Shown piece after piece: positions 1 to 13,289 of a stretch of 64,000 nucleotides of DNA (positions are counted from its first letter, which is position 1; each line of letters begins with the position of its first letter). The stretch lies in contig JARFXM010000005.1 of assembly GCA_029532625.1 (NCBI GenBank), forward strand, positions 992,001-1,056,000. Reading direction: 5' to 3'. A program made the translations under genes and the position numbers. This DNA comes from Lomentospora prolificans (Eukaryota; Ascomycota; Sordariomycetes; Microascales; Microascaceae). The notes under the pieces are model-generated. The model ran no database searches. It was not told the origin of the DNA and saw only the letters and a list, made by a program, of their open reading frames with translations.

Positions 1-2404
1 AAGGCCGCGGCAATTCTGATCTATCAGTTGGTGGTTAGAGAATGGCCGGGCAAAAGATGGCTGCTGCCCACAGCGATGTGATGCTGGAGATGCGAGCTCC
101 ACGCTTGGCCGGGGACCAGGGAGCCGACTGAGGGACACTTTCCGGACCGGACCCCTGGCCGAGCCCGGGGGCTGAGAAACCATAGGATTCCCAAGTTGTA
201 TTGGGTCCGGTGACAAGGATGCAGAATTCAAGGTTAGTGGAAGTCTTGGGGGACGGTGAGGACCGAAACCCAAAGGAGAGCTCTGCATGGGGTCCATCAG
301 GACGATCTTTTAGACAAACACTCAAAGATGAATACACAGGGAGATTCGGAAGACTATTGACAAAAGCACGGGTTCGAAACAATAGGAGGAATGGCCCAGA
401 TCTGGTGAGCAGAAATGGCAAATTAATGAGGGGTTTGATAGGGCTTGCCATTTCCGTCCAAGGGAAGGAGTCAGTGTCGTATCTAGCTCCATCTTGATAC
501 ACCACCAGAATGACTGGTTTGGGAGAGGAAGGCACGATCCCTCGACTGAGTAGAAGCTAGGGAACATCTAGCTTGGAGTTAAGGAAGGAGAACAGAGACC
601 CACCCGATGTGGTGAATATGTTAGGCAAGCCTCAATCGAAACTTTGGGGCCTTACATTATGTTTGCTCCTTCCCTACCGAAATGGAGGGGGAGATTCGGT
701 GACATCGTTGGGGTGATTTCGAAGGAGGAGGGAAGGAAGTGGTGATATGAAAAGCGATTCGGCGAAAACATCATGATGCAGCCCCGTCAATTCAATCTGA
801 TCACAGACTATCAAAGTCGTCACTTAATCACATGTGACTGATGCAGGAGGAAAGCACCCCCAATGACTTGCCATCTTCGTGTCGACGGGGTATCTGCTCG
901 TAGTAGAGACTAAAAGCGAAAGTGACTGAGGCTGGGGGTGACCTCTATCGACAGGAAGCAGCTCTTGACACTGCACCAAGAGCCAGCATCCAAGGCCTCG
1001 CCGGCAACAGCAACGTTGGCGGTTAGCACGTTCCTAGCTTCAATCACAAGTCGGGAATCGCCAACAGCGCCACCTTGAGGCAAAGGATGAGTTTCATATC
1101 ATTTTCTCACAAGCATTTTCGTTTAGCGTTGACGCTTGCGCCCTCTGCGCTTTCCGACGTGGCTCCAAGATGGTCGTGGCTTATCCTTCCACCGGACTGG
1201 GTTCTAAAACAGAAGCTCCGTGATATATGTAGAATAGTTTGGCGCCTGCCATTGTTTTGACAGTTTCTGGGGAAAAAGCATTAAACTTGGCCATTCGCGC
1301 CTAAGGGGGGAGGCCGGGCCCTGCAGGAGCTGATAAGTCGGCGGTTCAGAACGAGGAACTAACACTGGTTGGTCAGCATCGCCACTCTCGCCATTCGGCC
1401 TGCCTCAAATTGTCGAGAGAGTTGTTCCATCACAATATCAATCAAGGACGTGGTGGACAATCTTCTAAAGACAGGGGTAAGAGAGGCGCATATGTGATAT
1501 GGTTCATGCCGATCCCAAATCTCTGGCTCAAAACTCCTCTTGCACAAGTAGATTTTCGGGGCACACTCTGTGTCTTCTCCCTCTAGACCTTCCACCTTCG
1601 CATTGTATTCGCCAAGCATCCGGATATCGTACGAATGCGTGTTGGTCATCGAGGTGCCAAGCCAGAGCTTTTTACTTGTAGAGTCTGACCGGAACCAAGA
1701 AGGAAAACATAGGCAGTGATGCCAACGAGCGTTCAGGCCGTTGACCCCGCCGGGATCTGACGCTCTCATTGGCTGCAAATTGAGTCCTCACCCCAGCCAG
1801 CATCTCGAGCGGAGCGCCGAGGGCGCTACCGTGGCCAATGAAAGGCCGGCGACTCTCAGGCACAGTTGCCAAAGATAGATCCCGTCACATTTTCCTCCAC
1901 CCCTTCGCCCGCCATCTGCGATTCGCCAACCAGCAAAGGTTAAGTGTTTCTTCAAGGACGCCATCGATGGAGCTTGAGGTCTGGAATGGTCCTTCTTGTG
2001 CGGCATGAGATTGAACGAAGGGCTCGAGGGCTACTTGCATATGCATGCCGATGCGTAATGGCCACCCCCCCCCCTTCTTCCTCCCTCGTCACACATGGCT
2101 GTAGAAGATGGGAGTGCGATATTAGGAGTTAATACTATGAATCCATCTATATACCCTCGGGCCTGCTTGATGTGCTGCGTTCTTTCATGTTCTCCATTTG
2201 TACTTCTTTATTTTCCGTATAACCTTCGTCACCTGCAACACTTAGATTGCTGATACCGTCAACTTCTTTTCATCATTGCGGCAGGCTGGTCACTGTCATC
2301 GTCTTATAAACACCCTTTTACCGGCACCAGCCAACTAACAGATTCTCCCCTCTCGACACGGAAGGGAACGAAGGAAAAAGATCAACAATTGAACCTCATC
2401 CGTT
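1..2404. other. Left-edge region without a supported gene
   Basis: About 2.4 kb with no reading frame that looks coding. Overlapping short frames occur on both strands but lack family motifs or a coherent exon chain. The longest, on the minus strand at 1359-1778 (139 codons), has no recognisable domain. The last few hundred bases (about 2150-2404) are pyrimidine-rich and probably hold the promoter and leader of the small membrane-protein gene starting at 2405. Confidence 0.5.
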
Positions 2405-2916
2405 ATGGCTCCCCAAGAAGTCTACACCGGCGATGATGTCGGTATTGCCTACCCTAAGGATGGATCCGACCTTGGAACTGAGCAAGGTGCTTCTGGAGAG
2501 ACCAAGGGCGCCGTTCAAATATCTCGTGGCGGAATGATTGCCATCATTGTAGTTGTTGTTGCCGTCTCTGTGATAGGGAGTACGTTTTCTTCATCCCCCC
2601 TCTCCCCATGTGCATCCTCTTGCACGCGAGCTTGCGTCCTAACTGTGGTCTCTTAGTATCCATGGCCACATTATTCTACTTAGCGAAGAAGCGAGAATGG
2701 AAAATTCGCGAAGGCATCCGACGGTCGACAAAGAAGGTCGTTGCCGCGCTTACACCCCGCCGCGCCGAGTTCCCCAGAGACGTCAAGGATGGTGGCCCCC
2801 GCTCGAAACACCGTGTTAGGGTTGATGAAGTTCCGCCAACGCCTCGCCTTCGACCCGAGGATCTCGAAAAAGGTCTCAAGGCCGCAAAGAAGAAGCAGGC
2901 TTTGTGGGGAAGGTAA
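2405..2916 (+). CDS. Small single-pass membrane protein, hypothetical
   Basis: Two exons, 2405-2579 and 2657-2916, joined across a 77-nt GTACGT...TTAG intron, give a 144-residue protein. Residues 1-43 are acidic and polar. Residues about 44-67 form one strongly hydrophobic helix (MIAIIVVVVAVSVIG followed by SMATLFYLA). The remaining tail is very basic (many Lys/Arg) and presumably cytosolic, with a Pro-rich patch and a Lys-rich end. There is no signal peptide, so a single internal signal anchor is likely. I do not recognise a family. The splice is supported because it keeps the hydrophobic segment continuous and removes an otherwise Ser/Cys-rich, out-of-character stretch. Function unknown. 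Confidence 0.72.
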
Positions 2917-3462
2917 AATGGAATGGGGAACTGGCTGTTGGAGTGTTGAAGAGATGGTTATGCTGAGTGAGTAGGAGGATGGTGATTGAAGTTCGAGTAT
3001 ATTTGCTGTCTATGAATTACATTTTCCATTTTAATGCCGAATTTTAGGATACCACTTGGGTTTGGAGGCAGGGACTAGCAGAGAACTTGGTATTTGCAGG
3101 CGTGTTTTCTTTCGGCTTTCCTTTCATGTAGTTTTTTGAAGTGGTGCAAGTCCCGCTTGGGGAGACAGCAACGAGTATGATCCTAAAACTCTCACAACGA
3201 TGTTGTAAAAACTACGCAAAAAACTTCTTTATCATGGGATATCATCAAATCCAAATGACGCATATTCGCCATCAACTTTCCCGTTCTCAGAGATGCTAAT
3301 TTTACATGCAATAATGAGAGAGCCTTGAGCCGGACGATAAGAGCCTGCAGTATGACGCACACCTCGACACCACCAACACGAAGCGAGATGGGAAGAAAAC
3401 CGGGGATTTACACACCATACCACACGCACATGTGCTCCCAACTTTTTTCTTCTTGTCTTCTT
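2917..3462. other. Convergent 3' intergenic region
   Basis: Lies between the plus-strand membrane-protein gene and the minus-strand Enp2 gene, so it should contain both 3' ends. Nothing else is visible. Confidence 0.6.
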
Positions 3463-5484
3463 TTACATGCGCCTGAATGTATTCCCACTCGCACTTCGCC
3501 TTGGATCTGTTCTCTTTGTCCTCGTCGGCAGTGGTTGTTCTCTGTTCTTCTTTTTAGCCTCGGGCACGAAGCTCATTGACTGTTCACCAACAACGTTCTC
3601 GGCGCGGGGTTTCGTGATCTTGCCAGAAGCGGTGATCCGCGACCCTAGAGCAGAATCCCGCATACCTCGCCTCTGGGAAGACGATACCCTCATTACAACA
3701 TCGCTGTTCTTCTCAAATTTCGGCTTCGCGCGTCGGCCTATAGGCTCCTCATCGTCCTCGCTACCATCCGAACTATTACCACCTGAACGACTCTTCTTCG
3801 ATCGGCTGGTGTCGTCTCTAGCATTGGATGCAGCAGCTGCTTGAGTAGCGGCGGCCGCGGCACTTGGGTTGACCAGCCTGTATTCCCAGCTAGTCTCGTC
3901 CACCTTGAACTCTTCATCTTCGAACATCTTTCCGAAACGGTCTTCGCCAAGGATACCGGCAGTGACATCCACAACCTCCCTGTTCTCCTGCTTCTTGAGC
4001 AATTTGTCCACCAACTTCTGATTGACCTTGACCTTCTTCTTGCCACGGATTCTGGATTCTCGTTCCTTCTCAATCTTGTCCTTGACTCTCTTAGCGCGTT
4101 CCTCCTCCCACATGTAGGGGTTGGCGATGAGTCTAGCCTGATCGTACAGTCTAGAGGCGACAAAGAAGCCGTGCATGTAAGGCCGGAGAAGATTGGTTTT
4201 CCCAATAAGGTGAGCAAGGCTGAGCGATTTTAACTCGGGTATCGTCAGGAACTTGTAGTTCTCGTATGTCTCAGGCTTGGCCTCCTCTGCTAACTCTTCG
4301 ACCAGGTTGTCTAGGAATGAGCACCATTTAGGTGCAGGACCGAGTTGGGGTATGAAGAAGGCATGCTGCGCAGCGCCCTCATTCGCTGTAAGAATGAGCC
4401 CGCTGTCCTTGCACCATGCGACATCGTTCAAGTCAACTGTCGGTTCGGCAGAAGTCCAAGGCTCCCCCGTACCTTCGTCCCATATCTTGATAATCTTTTT
4501 ATCGGCCGACAGTATCTTCTTCTCTTGAGAAGCCGTCGTCATGTGGATGAGTTTGTGCACAGCAAAGCCATATCCCTGATCCTTCTTGAGGAGAGGAACA
4601 GGCCGCCGAAGATCGAAAATCTGTATTATACCGTTGGATGAACCAGTGGCAAGGGAAAGTCCAGTAGGGCTGAAGTTAAGCGCCGTCACACCACCATCGT
4701 GACCCGCAAGGCGAGAAACGCGGGCCTTTGACCTGGGATCCCAAAATTCGACGGTTCCTATCGACGTTCCGAATGCAAGCAAGTTGTGTGTCGTCTCCGC
4801 TATCGCTCCTACATTTACACTCGCCGCATTGACGCTGCCCTGGAGACCCTCTCCGGTCTCTGCCTCGCCGACATCCACATGGTAACTCCTCATGAACCTT
4901 CCCTGTTCTAGATTCATCCGGAACACCTCGCCGTTGCCATCCGCATCGTAGCCAACAGCCGGAATCAGTGCCTCGGTTGAGTTTCTATCATATAATATGT
5001 CTCTGCCGTATCGCGGTACTCTAGTTTCGAAGTGGCAACCCATGGGGGTGTGGAATTCAATCTTGCGGTCGTTCTGGAGGTGGATGGACTTGGTGTAGTC
5101 CGTGGAGAGGATATGGAAAGCTTGGTTGAGTGAGGTCGTATGGCGCGCAAAGGATAGAGAGAGTTCTGGGAGGTTATGCACATGGATTTGAGGTTTGTAA
5201 CTGCGGCGAAAGACTGTTAGCGATTGAATAAGGGAGTGGGGATTCCAAGATCAGCGGCACACGTACGTTCCGGTGGACATGACCCAGTTACCGTCATCCG
5301 ATACCCTGATACACATAGACGCGCTCTCAAATTCGAAATCTTGGAGCAGCTCGACTCTGTTCTGATACTCGAGATCATCCTTGAGATTCCTTTTCCTCCG
5401 CCTGGCGAGCCAGTCTGGTAAGGTCTTTCCAGCCCCCCCGGAGACTGTGTACACAGACACAGCATCCGGATTAGAGAGCTTCAT
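3463..5484 (-). CDS. ENP2: Enp2/NOL10, SSU processome WD40 protein
   Basis: Ribosome-biogenesis protein of the nucleolar small-subunit processome, needed for 18S rRNA maturation. Exon 1 is 5484-5267 and exon 2 is 5200-3463, joined across a 66-nt GTACGT...GCAG intron; product 651 aa (yeast and human homologues are about 690-710). The N-terminus carries the family signature LPDWLARRRKRNLK, then NRVELLQDFEF, and the splice restores TGTYKPQIHVH. WD40 repeats fill residues about 40-360. A NUC153 motif (EDRFGKMFEDEEFKVDETS) lies near 491-509, followed by an acidic/basic low-complexity tail ending in RRSASGNTFRRM. The ATG at 5484 was chosen over an in-frame upstream ATG at 5571 because the family begins there. 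Transcribed divergently from the MTAP gene. Confidence 0.95.
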
Positions 5485-5922
5485 GATGGTGCGACAGTGA
5501 TTCTCCGGTCTGCAGTATGGAAGATCGGCTGCGAATCGTTGTCGGAATTCGCTGTGACCGCAAGTGAGCAAGGCTGAGTGGTGAGGTATGGTTGAACCGG
5601 TGTGGATCCAGAGTTTCTGAAGCTGCTGGAAAAAAAAAATTTCTGCCAGAAAGAGCGCGATAAGATAAGAGGGGACTTAGTGGGGCATTCAGCCCCTCTC
5701 CAGAAAGAACCGCCGCAAGCACGCCTTCAGGATCGCAGTAATCATAGGTTGGAGGGTATGAAACGGAGTAGTAGGAGATCTTTTCTTATTTATTTTCTCA
5801 CTTCAGTAGATTGGTGTAGCCATTTCATTTTCTGATTATTTGCTCTCTTCGAACTTGCTGGATCACACCTAGATTAACTCGGTCCTTATCCCCCCTCTCT
5901 CTTTCGTTTACACTGCCCCACA
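5485..5922. promoter_or_regulatory. Divergent promoter of Enp2 and MTAP genes
   Basis: A 438-bp region between two head-to-head start codons (5484 minus, 5923 plus), so both promoters must lie here. Pyrimidine-rich stretches precede the MTAP ATG. No specific operator was recognised. Confidence 0.6.
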
Positions 5923-6953
5923 ATGGCCGAAGTCACCTCATTTGACGGTAAATATAATAGTGCGTACAAGGCTACCGAATCGATCTAACGAAACTCCGTT
6001 ACAGAGCCCGTCCACATCGCCGTTATTGGTGGTACCGGTCTCAGCAAGATCGAGGGATTTGAGCCTGTAGCCTCTATCAATCCCGAGACACCTTGGGGGT
6101 TTCCCTCGTCTCCCATCCTCATCTGCCGCCACAATGGTGTACCTGTAGCATTCCTCGCTCGCCATGGCCATAACCACCAGTTTGCGCCGCACGAAGTCCC
6201 GTCGCGTGCCAGCATTGCCGCGCTTCGGCACATTGGTGTGCGCAGCATCATTGCCTTCTCTGCCGTCGGCTCGCTCAGGGAGGAGATCAAGCCAATGGAT
6301 TTTGTCGTTCCCGACCAAATCATCGACAGGACCAAGGGTATCCGTCCGTTCACCTTTTTCGAGGGCGGCCTTGTAGGTCATGTGGGATTCGCGGACCCCT
6401 TCGACCACAAGCTGGCTGAGGTAGTCAAGCAGTGCGCGCATAGTATGGAGGGTGAGGGTGTCGTCCTTCACGAGCAGGGTACTGTTGTTGTCATGGGTAA
6501 AGTACACACCATGTTGCGGCCTGTATCGACGTTAGCTAACTCGAAACAGAGGGTCCCCAGTTCTCTACTAGGGCCGAGTCCAACCTATACCGCAGCTGGG
6601 GAGGTTCTGTGATCAACATGTCGGCTCTTCCCGAATCGAAACTTGCCCGCGAGGCTGAGATTGCGTACCAGATGATCTGCATGGCCACTGACTATGACTG
6701 CTGGCACTCGACCGATGATGTGGATGTTGCTATGGTTATGAAGACCATGGAGCATAATGGCAAGAACGCAAAGGCCCTCGTGGGCGCCGTACTTGACCAG
6801 CTTACCAAGCAGGAAAATAGCAGCACCGTGTTGGCCAAGCACCTTGAAGGTATGTCGATTGGTGCTGCGGCAGCCATGACCAAGCCCGAAGGAAGGAAGC
6901 CCGAGGCTCTCGAGAGAATCCGCTACCTTTTCCCGGAGTTCCTGAAGCAGTAG
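5923..6953 (+). CDS. S-methyl-5'-thioadenosine phosphorylase
   Basis: Cleaves methylthioadenosine (a polyamine-synthesis by-product) with phosphate to adenine and 5-methylthioribose-1-phosphate, the first step of methionine salvage; cytosolic/nuclear. Exons 5923-5947, 6005-6496 and 6550-6953 (introns 57 and 53 nt) encode 306 aa, the usual family length. Visible motifs are VAVIGGTGLS-type phosphate-loop sequence near residue 14 (here HIAVIGGTGLS), FLARHGHNHQFAPHEV, and EGPQFSTRAES created exactly at the second splice junction. The substrate region follows as GSVINMSALPES...EAEIAY, then the catalytic Asp region MATDYDCWH. The tiny first exon (25 nt) starts at the only suitable ATG and joins in phase. 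Confidence 0.95.
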
Positions 6954-8616
6954 ACAAATGGCCAAAGAGAATCTTTTGTGACATTATTTCGACTCTGTGG
7001 ATCATGTAGATGATTCAACAGCTCGCGGCTTCTTCATCGCAGATATCAACTACCGAGAGGATGGAAAGATGGGTCTTGGAAGAATAGTCATTTCTGATAG
7101 TAGATTTGCGTCGAGCTCCACAAAGTTTCCCAAAAAAGAACGAACATGAACGGTTATTTTGGCGCTGCTCTTTTCGCCGGCTCACTCTGTAAAGGCTACC
7201 TCAAGCTGAACCTACTTGTTACCTAAATCATAGATGATCTAGACAGTTCAGTGAGGGTCGCTCAGACGCACACTCTTTCCCAAGTGAGAGGCTTCATACA
7301 TTCACCATGTTGGGGGGCAGGTGACATCATATGCCAGGGGCTGGACAAATGAAGACTGAGAGAGACAGTAGTATGAAAGCTAGACATGGCGCGGCAAGCT
7401 GCTTTGCTAGTTTCTGCAGCAAGTTATGTAGTAGGTACGTACGAAGTACTTGAGGACCTTATTCTTAGTCGATTGGCGGCTTGTCGAAGGGACACGTGGG
7501 ATGTTTCTGGCGGTCATGGAACCGGCTGGCATCACGATCAATGGATGTGGATGTGAGTATAAAATTGGGTTTCAAAGGTATTTGAACACGCTCTTTTTCT
7601 ACACCCAAATTCAATAACTTCAACATGGCAATAAAAAACTGAATGAAATATTGTAAAATACACCATTACCATTGAAAGGAGTTGGAACAACCAACCAAAC
7701 CTGCCGAGTCCCATAAGGGCATACAGCGATCAGTGGGTATCACTTTACTGAATGGGATTGGAACGTATTTTAATATGAAAACAAATGTATTAGAAAAAAA
7801 GATAAGTGTAGCGTCTAATGAATATGACTTCAAATAAACGAGTTGATTCTAGATGAGTGGAACTCCTGATCAGAGTGAAGAAGCAGCTGGCCCAGACATG
7901 GCGCCTGAGTGCTGTGCTGGCCCTGGCTTCAATTCTAGAACAAATTAATAGGGGTTGTGTCAGTGGGCGAGGTGGGGAAGTTATAGGTGGTTTAGGGGGG
8001 TGCTCGTGGTTCAACAGCCAGCCAGCCACAATTGACCAGTTGACATCAGTTATGGAAGTCCAGTGCAAAAGCCCACCATCTCCCTAGCATTTATGGGGCC
8101 CTTGGTGGCTAAGGGTATGATTGTTCCGTTCCAGCCAGGAGCTCAGCCGCGCGAGCCCACCCAAGATCGAAGTTCCGCGTTCCGATCAACCCACCTACCC
8201 TCGCCGTCAACATCATCAACCGAAGCTCGGTCTCCACCCATTTGCTTCTCACCTCCCACCGTTACTATCAAGCCGGACCTCTACGCGCATCATCGAAACA
8301 GTGGTAACACATCTCGGAATTTCTTGCGTTCTGAGCTAGTTGCGACCTCGAATCCGGCCACAGCCAGATTTCCGCCACCTTCCGAGAAGAATCCAGTAGG
8401 GTCTTTCTTCTGAGATGGAGTTCCGCATGAGCGAGACTCCATCTGCCATCCATACCTACGCGCTATCCTCTCCCGAATCCATCCGATTAGACTGCCGAAC
8501 GACGTACCTTGTATAAACCCCGTCCCTGGCAGTGTACATCACCTTTATCTTTTCCGTGGCTTTCGGGCCCACGGCTTCCTCTGTCGGCCATCGCTTGCGA
8601 AGGGACAGCCGGCGAG
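6954..8616. other. Intergenic region upstream of MED13
   Basis: About 1.7 kb between two plus-strand genes. It should hold the MTAP 3' end and the MED13 promoter. Short frames at 7790-8453 lack any family motif. No gene supported. Confidence 0.55.
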
Positions 8617-11600
8617 ATGGAGGCCGGCGAATATACGACCAATACTCTAGTAATTGTTGGTTTTCCTATCTTAGAGCCTCTATTATCTTGTTGATGGAGA
8701 ATTTGCTAAACGGTCTCTGTTCAAAGAATAATATCACGTCGATCGCTTACCGAACCTACGAGCTCTCTGCCACCGATCAATACCAGTCGCAACCCAACCC
8801 GACCGTCATCCAAGATGTCGAAAGCCTGTTCAGGACCCAAGGGTGCATCGCGCACTTCGATACTTCGCGCCGAATAATATGGCACTTCGGTGTGACGACA
8901 AGAGAGAATGCGACCTCGTCCTTTTCAACCGGGCCTCCCCTTCCCGACAACCTCGATATTCCTGGAGTCACGCTATCACCGGTTGATGATGGCTCCTTCG
9001 AACCGATGAGCCTCTCGAGGCCGCGCATCCCACAACAAGGCAGCAACACGCCCACTGGTGGTCTTCCCGGTACCGCTTCCTTAGATACTACCCATCAGCA
9101 CAAGTCCGCAGCATCGTTTAGCCCGGCTTCAAGTTCTTCTTGGGGTGTCGCGGACCAAGAAGCGAAAAGTTTATCCGTCTCGGGGATTGATCTGAAAGCC
9201 GCTTCTCTAGGTGCTATCACAGTGAATGATGCCTATGAAAATTTCATTTTGGCGCTACTGGGCACGATTCTTGCGGATTTCGTCCAGCGCACTGGTGCTC
9301 TGCCTCTAGACAATCGCACAGTTCTGGTAACTCCGAGCCAACAGTTCGGAGACGTGCAAGATTCTATTTCTTCTGCCGCATCTGCGACTGCGTCCTTCCG
9401 CCTTTACCTTACGCCTACCGGAACACTTGTGATCAACCTGGGCTTACACACTGGCGAGGGGTTATTGCCACTGAGCAAACCCCAGCTTCCTCTCTTCTCC
9501 TTGCCCTTTACTGAAACTCCCATTTTTGTCGCCCCATTTGGCCTACGAGCTCTCTCTCAAGGGGTGTCTGATATTGGGCTCTCCCATTCCGATACGGGCG
9601 TCGCCCAGACTCCGGATACCCAGATCAGCCGCTTCCAGGATACCCGGACCTCTCGCTGGCGGCAAATTTGTTCTAGATTACTTCAGCTCAAGGGGATACC
9701 CGCGCAAGTATTAGACTCCTGCCCTTGGGTGACGATTCGAGTTCCGCGGCAGAAGCTCTATGACCAGAGAGTTGACGGTATGCCGCATTCTATCATAACT
9801 ACGTCTACAGCTATCTCTTGGCCTGCCTGCCTTTGCTTCCGCAGGTGTAACGCCAGTATGCCGCCCATGAGTAGACTTGGAGGCAATATGCTCGTTGGCC
9901 GTGATGAATCATACGATCCATTGGAAAGAGCTAGGAGCTGGTTTCAAGAAGCACCTGAGCGAAGTGAGACTATAGCCAAGCGGAAGAAAGAGCGCGAAAC
10001 GGTGGTATCTAAGGAGCCCGCTGACGTTGATAGCCGTACCCGCCAGCAAGTGAATGGAAGCTCGCCATTGGCTTTCCAGCGTGCGGCAAACGTAGCAGCT
10101 CTAGCGGCTGGCGTCATGTATCCTACACCCCCAGACGCTATTCAGAACCCAAGCGCGCCAACCCCGAGCCTTGACGGTGCCGCAGTGACAAGCCCCAATG
10201 CTCAACCGCCTAGCCTCGCTGTTGTCGACGCAGACGTAGCGATGGCCAATGCGGCACCACTCAGTGACACATATCCGGAGCGTGATCGAAACGAGGCACC
10301 GTACCTCGGAGACTCAGACGCTCTCTTTGGCGACCTAAGCGGGGATATGTTCCCGGATGGAGAGGTCACTGATGCGGACTTCAGCTTCTTTGACGACCAT
10401 CCAGGAGGCAGTAATGTGGACGTCGATGTCGATATGTTGACCGCGGATCTGGGAAACGCCGAGCCTCAACTACCACCGCCGGAACCGAGCCAGCGCTCAA
10501 TAGCGGATCCTCTACCAGTTCCGCCATCGCTCCCAACAAGCACCAGTGAAGCGGGAACTTCAAGCCAATCCGAAACGAAGGGGCTAACGATGAAGAGAGA
10601 GTCGCCCGTCTTTGCGAAACCCGAGCTTAGACATGCTAGGAGTGTGTTGGGCGATGATTCGAAATCTGCAAGCAAAGCGAAAAACGGCAGTATAGTCAAG
10701 AGAGAGCACAGCCCATTCGATCCTGATACAGTCTTTAAGCGGGTGCGCACCGCGCTTTACCGCTCCAACCGTCCAAACTCTTCGCAGCCTACTCGGCGGC
10801 GTAGTGTCTACGATAAAGTTGAGTTCGATGTGTTAGTACCGCCAGTCACTAGTAAATACGTCAACGGAGGCAAGTATGCCTTCAACTGGTCACCAATCAA
10901 GGACAACATGAAGGATAAGGCTCCGCCAACGACAGACTATCTCAGGCGCCACGGTAAAAATGGGAAGAATCTGAAGGCCCTTCCCGAGAACCATGGAGCA
11001 TTGATTGCCCGAATCACGACAGGCCTCGAATCCAGCTCAATAACTGCAAGCCCCGCGAAACTCGATGGCCTCGCTGACCTCGATGTTGATGATATGAGTA
11101 CTGTATCCGATCAAGACGATACCAGCGTTTCAAGCGAGGAGCCGTTCTCGCCGGTGAAGTCTGCGGGACTAAGGCGAGCAAACAATGAGGACGACTTGAT
11201 CTCACACGCAACATCGTTGCGAGATGTCGAATTGCCGGATGACTCGGACCCAAGTTTTGTTTTGGAATTACCCCGGCTTGGTAGGGCGGGAACCGCAGAG
11301 ATGCCAGTGGCGAAATTTTTCGCGGACCCAGAACCCTTGGCTCTTCAATTGAATCTTTTAGACGATGACATGATCGCGATAGCTCAGATTCTGACCGAGC
11401 AGGCGGCGCTTGGGACGCTCGAGATACTGAGCGACAACCCCTTGCGCAAGCCGCCCCTGCCGTATCCCATCAGGCGCCGCCAATTGGCATCGCTATCGCG
11501 GCAAGTTTTACATGCCTTGCGTGATTCTCTCCCGATGTGTCTTAGCGGGGCGTCGGAATGCCAACTTCGAGCTTTCTCCGAGATTCAAGATGGTACACCA

Positions 11601-13289
11601 TCACTTGGTCCACCTAGCCGTCCGCTTTTACAACCTCGCCAGGTACCAGGCCGGGATCCTTCGACGGCCGTACCGCCAACGGTTTACCAGATACCGCCAC
11701 CCCACCTCGAAGTGAAAAGAGCCGAAACTAGACTCTCCGTCCTTCCGTCAGCGGCATTATTCTGGGAAAGCCTTGGGCTAGGCCCGTCGATGGGTCCAAA
11801 AAATGTGTGTGCCGCGTGCGTGTTCCCGGGATGGGACGGCATGGCTGATAACATTTCCGCATTCCTCGAACGGATGAAGAGTGTCTACGAGTCAATGAAA
11901 TTGGGCAGCTTTGAGCGGCTCGAATCGACAGAAAGCATTGCCGACGGCTTGGTTCGGTACGACGTGGATAAGATCTCAATGACGCCGGGGACTGTATTTC
12001 CACGGATTAGCTCTGCTCTAGCGGAACGAATTGACCTCCTATGTCAAGCGCTCAGGGGAACCACGGTCTCCTCAAAAAACCTTGTCATCTTCTTTGTATA
12101 TTCACCGGCGAATCCGAGCTCAATCGTCGAAGCGTGTACATCGTTCCACCAACTCTCCGAAGCCTACAAGAGCGGTTTGTCGGGAAAGAGTCAAGCCTCT
12201 TCAAATGAGGTGATTCTGCAGTTGGTGCCGTCTGACTTTGTCTGCGCGACGTCATCTGTAGTTATCCAGCCTCAAGTAGACCTGCTCAAGCTTTGTCTCG
12301 AGACCTACGATAGGTGCACACTGTTTAATGGCCCGACACCAGCACCGGCCATCCTGCTCGAGCAAGTCGCGCCTCGGTTCATAGATTTTAGTCTCGCGGC
12401 GACACCATCCGCTTCTGTTATGCATGAGAATTCTTGCATACATGTGGCCTACGCCCGTAGCACCAACGGCCGATGGGTTACGGCAACCTGGACCGATAGC
12501 CGCGGTAGCCAGCAGATGATGGCATCATATTGTCTTGGACGGAAGGGTCGACCTCTCGCAACACCGTTTACTGACGTTGCCCTCGAGATTTGGGAAACTA
12601 CGCACGATCTCATGTCAACGTGGAAGGTCCACTGGCGCATCGTCATCACAAAGTGTGGGCCAATGGATGCAGATGAGATGGAGTTTTGGACAGGACTCGC
12701 CCAGACAGAGTCTAAGGCTAGGGTTAGCCTGGTTTTAATGACAGTAGACACGAGTCCCTCTCTTCAACTTCTCCCTCCCGCGATCCGCCTAAATCCATCA
12801 ATGTCCGTTTCTTTCTATACAACGCCTGCTTCTACGCCTCAGGCGAGCATCCTGTCCCCGGAGCAGAGCGGGAACCCCGCAACGCCAGCAAATGCCCCGA
12901 CGCCTAGCGATGCCAACGCTACGGACGGTACCTCTGCTGACGGCATCCTCGTCGACGTCATGGACCAATCGTGGGGCTGCGTGCTTGGCCACAGGCTGAA
13001 CAACTCGACCTCACCGACGGAGATAAACCCGGCGCTTTTCAGTGGCTACCTAATCAAGCGCGGTGGCACCAAGGCGGAGGACCCGCCTGTGGTGATGGAA
13101 GTCAATGTCATCTACAGCGACGGCAGCCCAAGGCAGCACGAGGGCCTATTGCGCGAGATGCTAGGCCACTTTAGAGCTCTGGGGACGCTGGCACGCGTCA
13201 GAGGCGTGACGGACAAGGAGACAGATGTGAGGCCGTGGCATGTGGCGGCTGCTGAGAAGGGCGTGAGGGCGTTGTATTTGTTGATGTGA
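8617..13289 (+). CDS. MED13: Mediator subunit 13 (Med13/Srb9/Ssn2)
   Basis: Large subunit linking the CDK8 kinase module to core Mediator; nuclear transcription co-regulator. A short exon 8617-8649 (MEAGEYTTNTL) joins exon 8727-13289 across a 77-nt intron, giving 1531 aa. The N-terminal Med13 domain spans about residues 1-400 (NNITSIAYRTYEL, later DPLERARSWFQEAPER). A long Ser/Pro/acidic disordered middle follows, about 430-760. Then come a conserved central block (VYDKVEFDVLVPP, KYAFNWSPIKD) and a PIWI-like C-terminal part (YTTPASTP, DQSWGCVLGHRLN). The extreme C-terminus HEGLLREMLGHFRALGTLAR is typical of the family. The start was chosen because the first exon matches the expected fungal N-terminus; the region upstream of it is open but not conserved-looking. 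Confidence 0.93.

Noticed and set aside
1359..1778. Minus-strand open frame of 139 codons near the left edge
   Set aside because: Partly protein-like composition but no motif, no supporting neighbouring exons and no recognisable relatives.
4441..4448. CGGTTCGG in the left half of the window
   Set aside because: Lies inside Enp2 coding sequence; treated as a chance match and used as background for the motif claim.
9778..9844. Possible intron in MED13 (GTATGC...CGCAG)
   Set aside because: Removing these 67 bases shifts the frame and meets TGA within ten codons. The unspliced frame continues into the conserved DPLERARSWFQEAPER segment.
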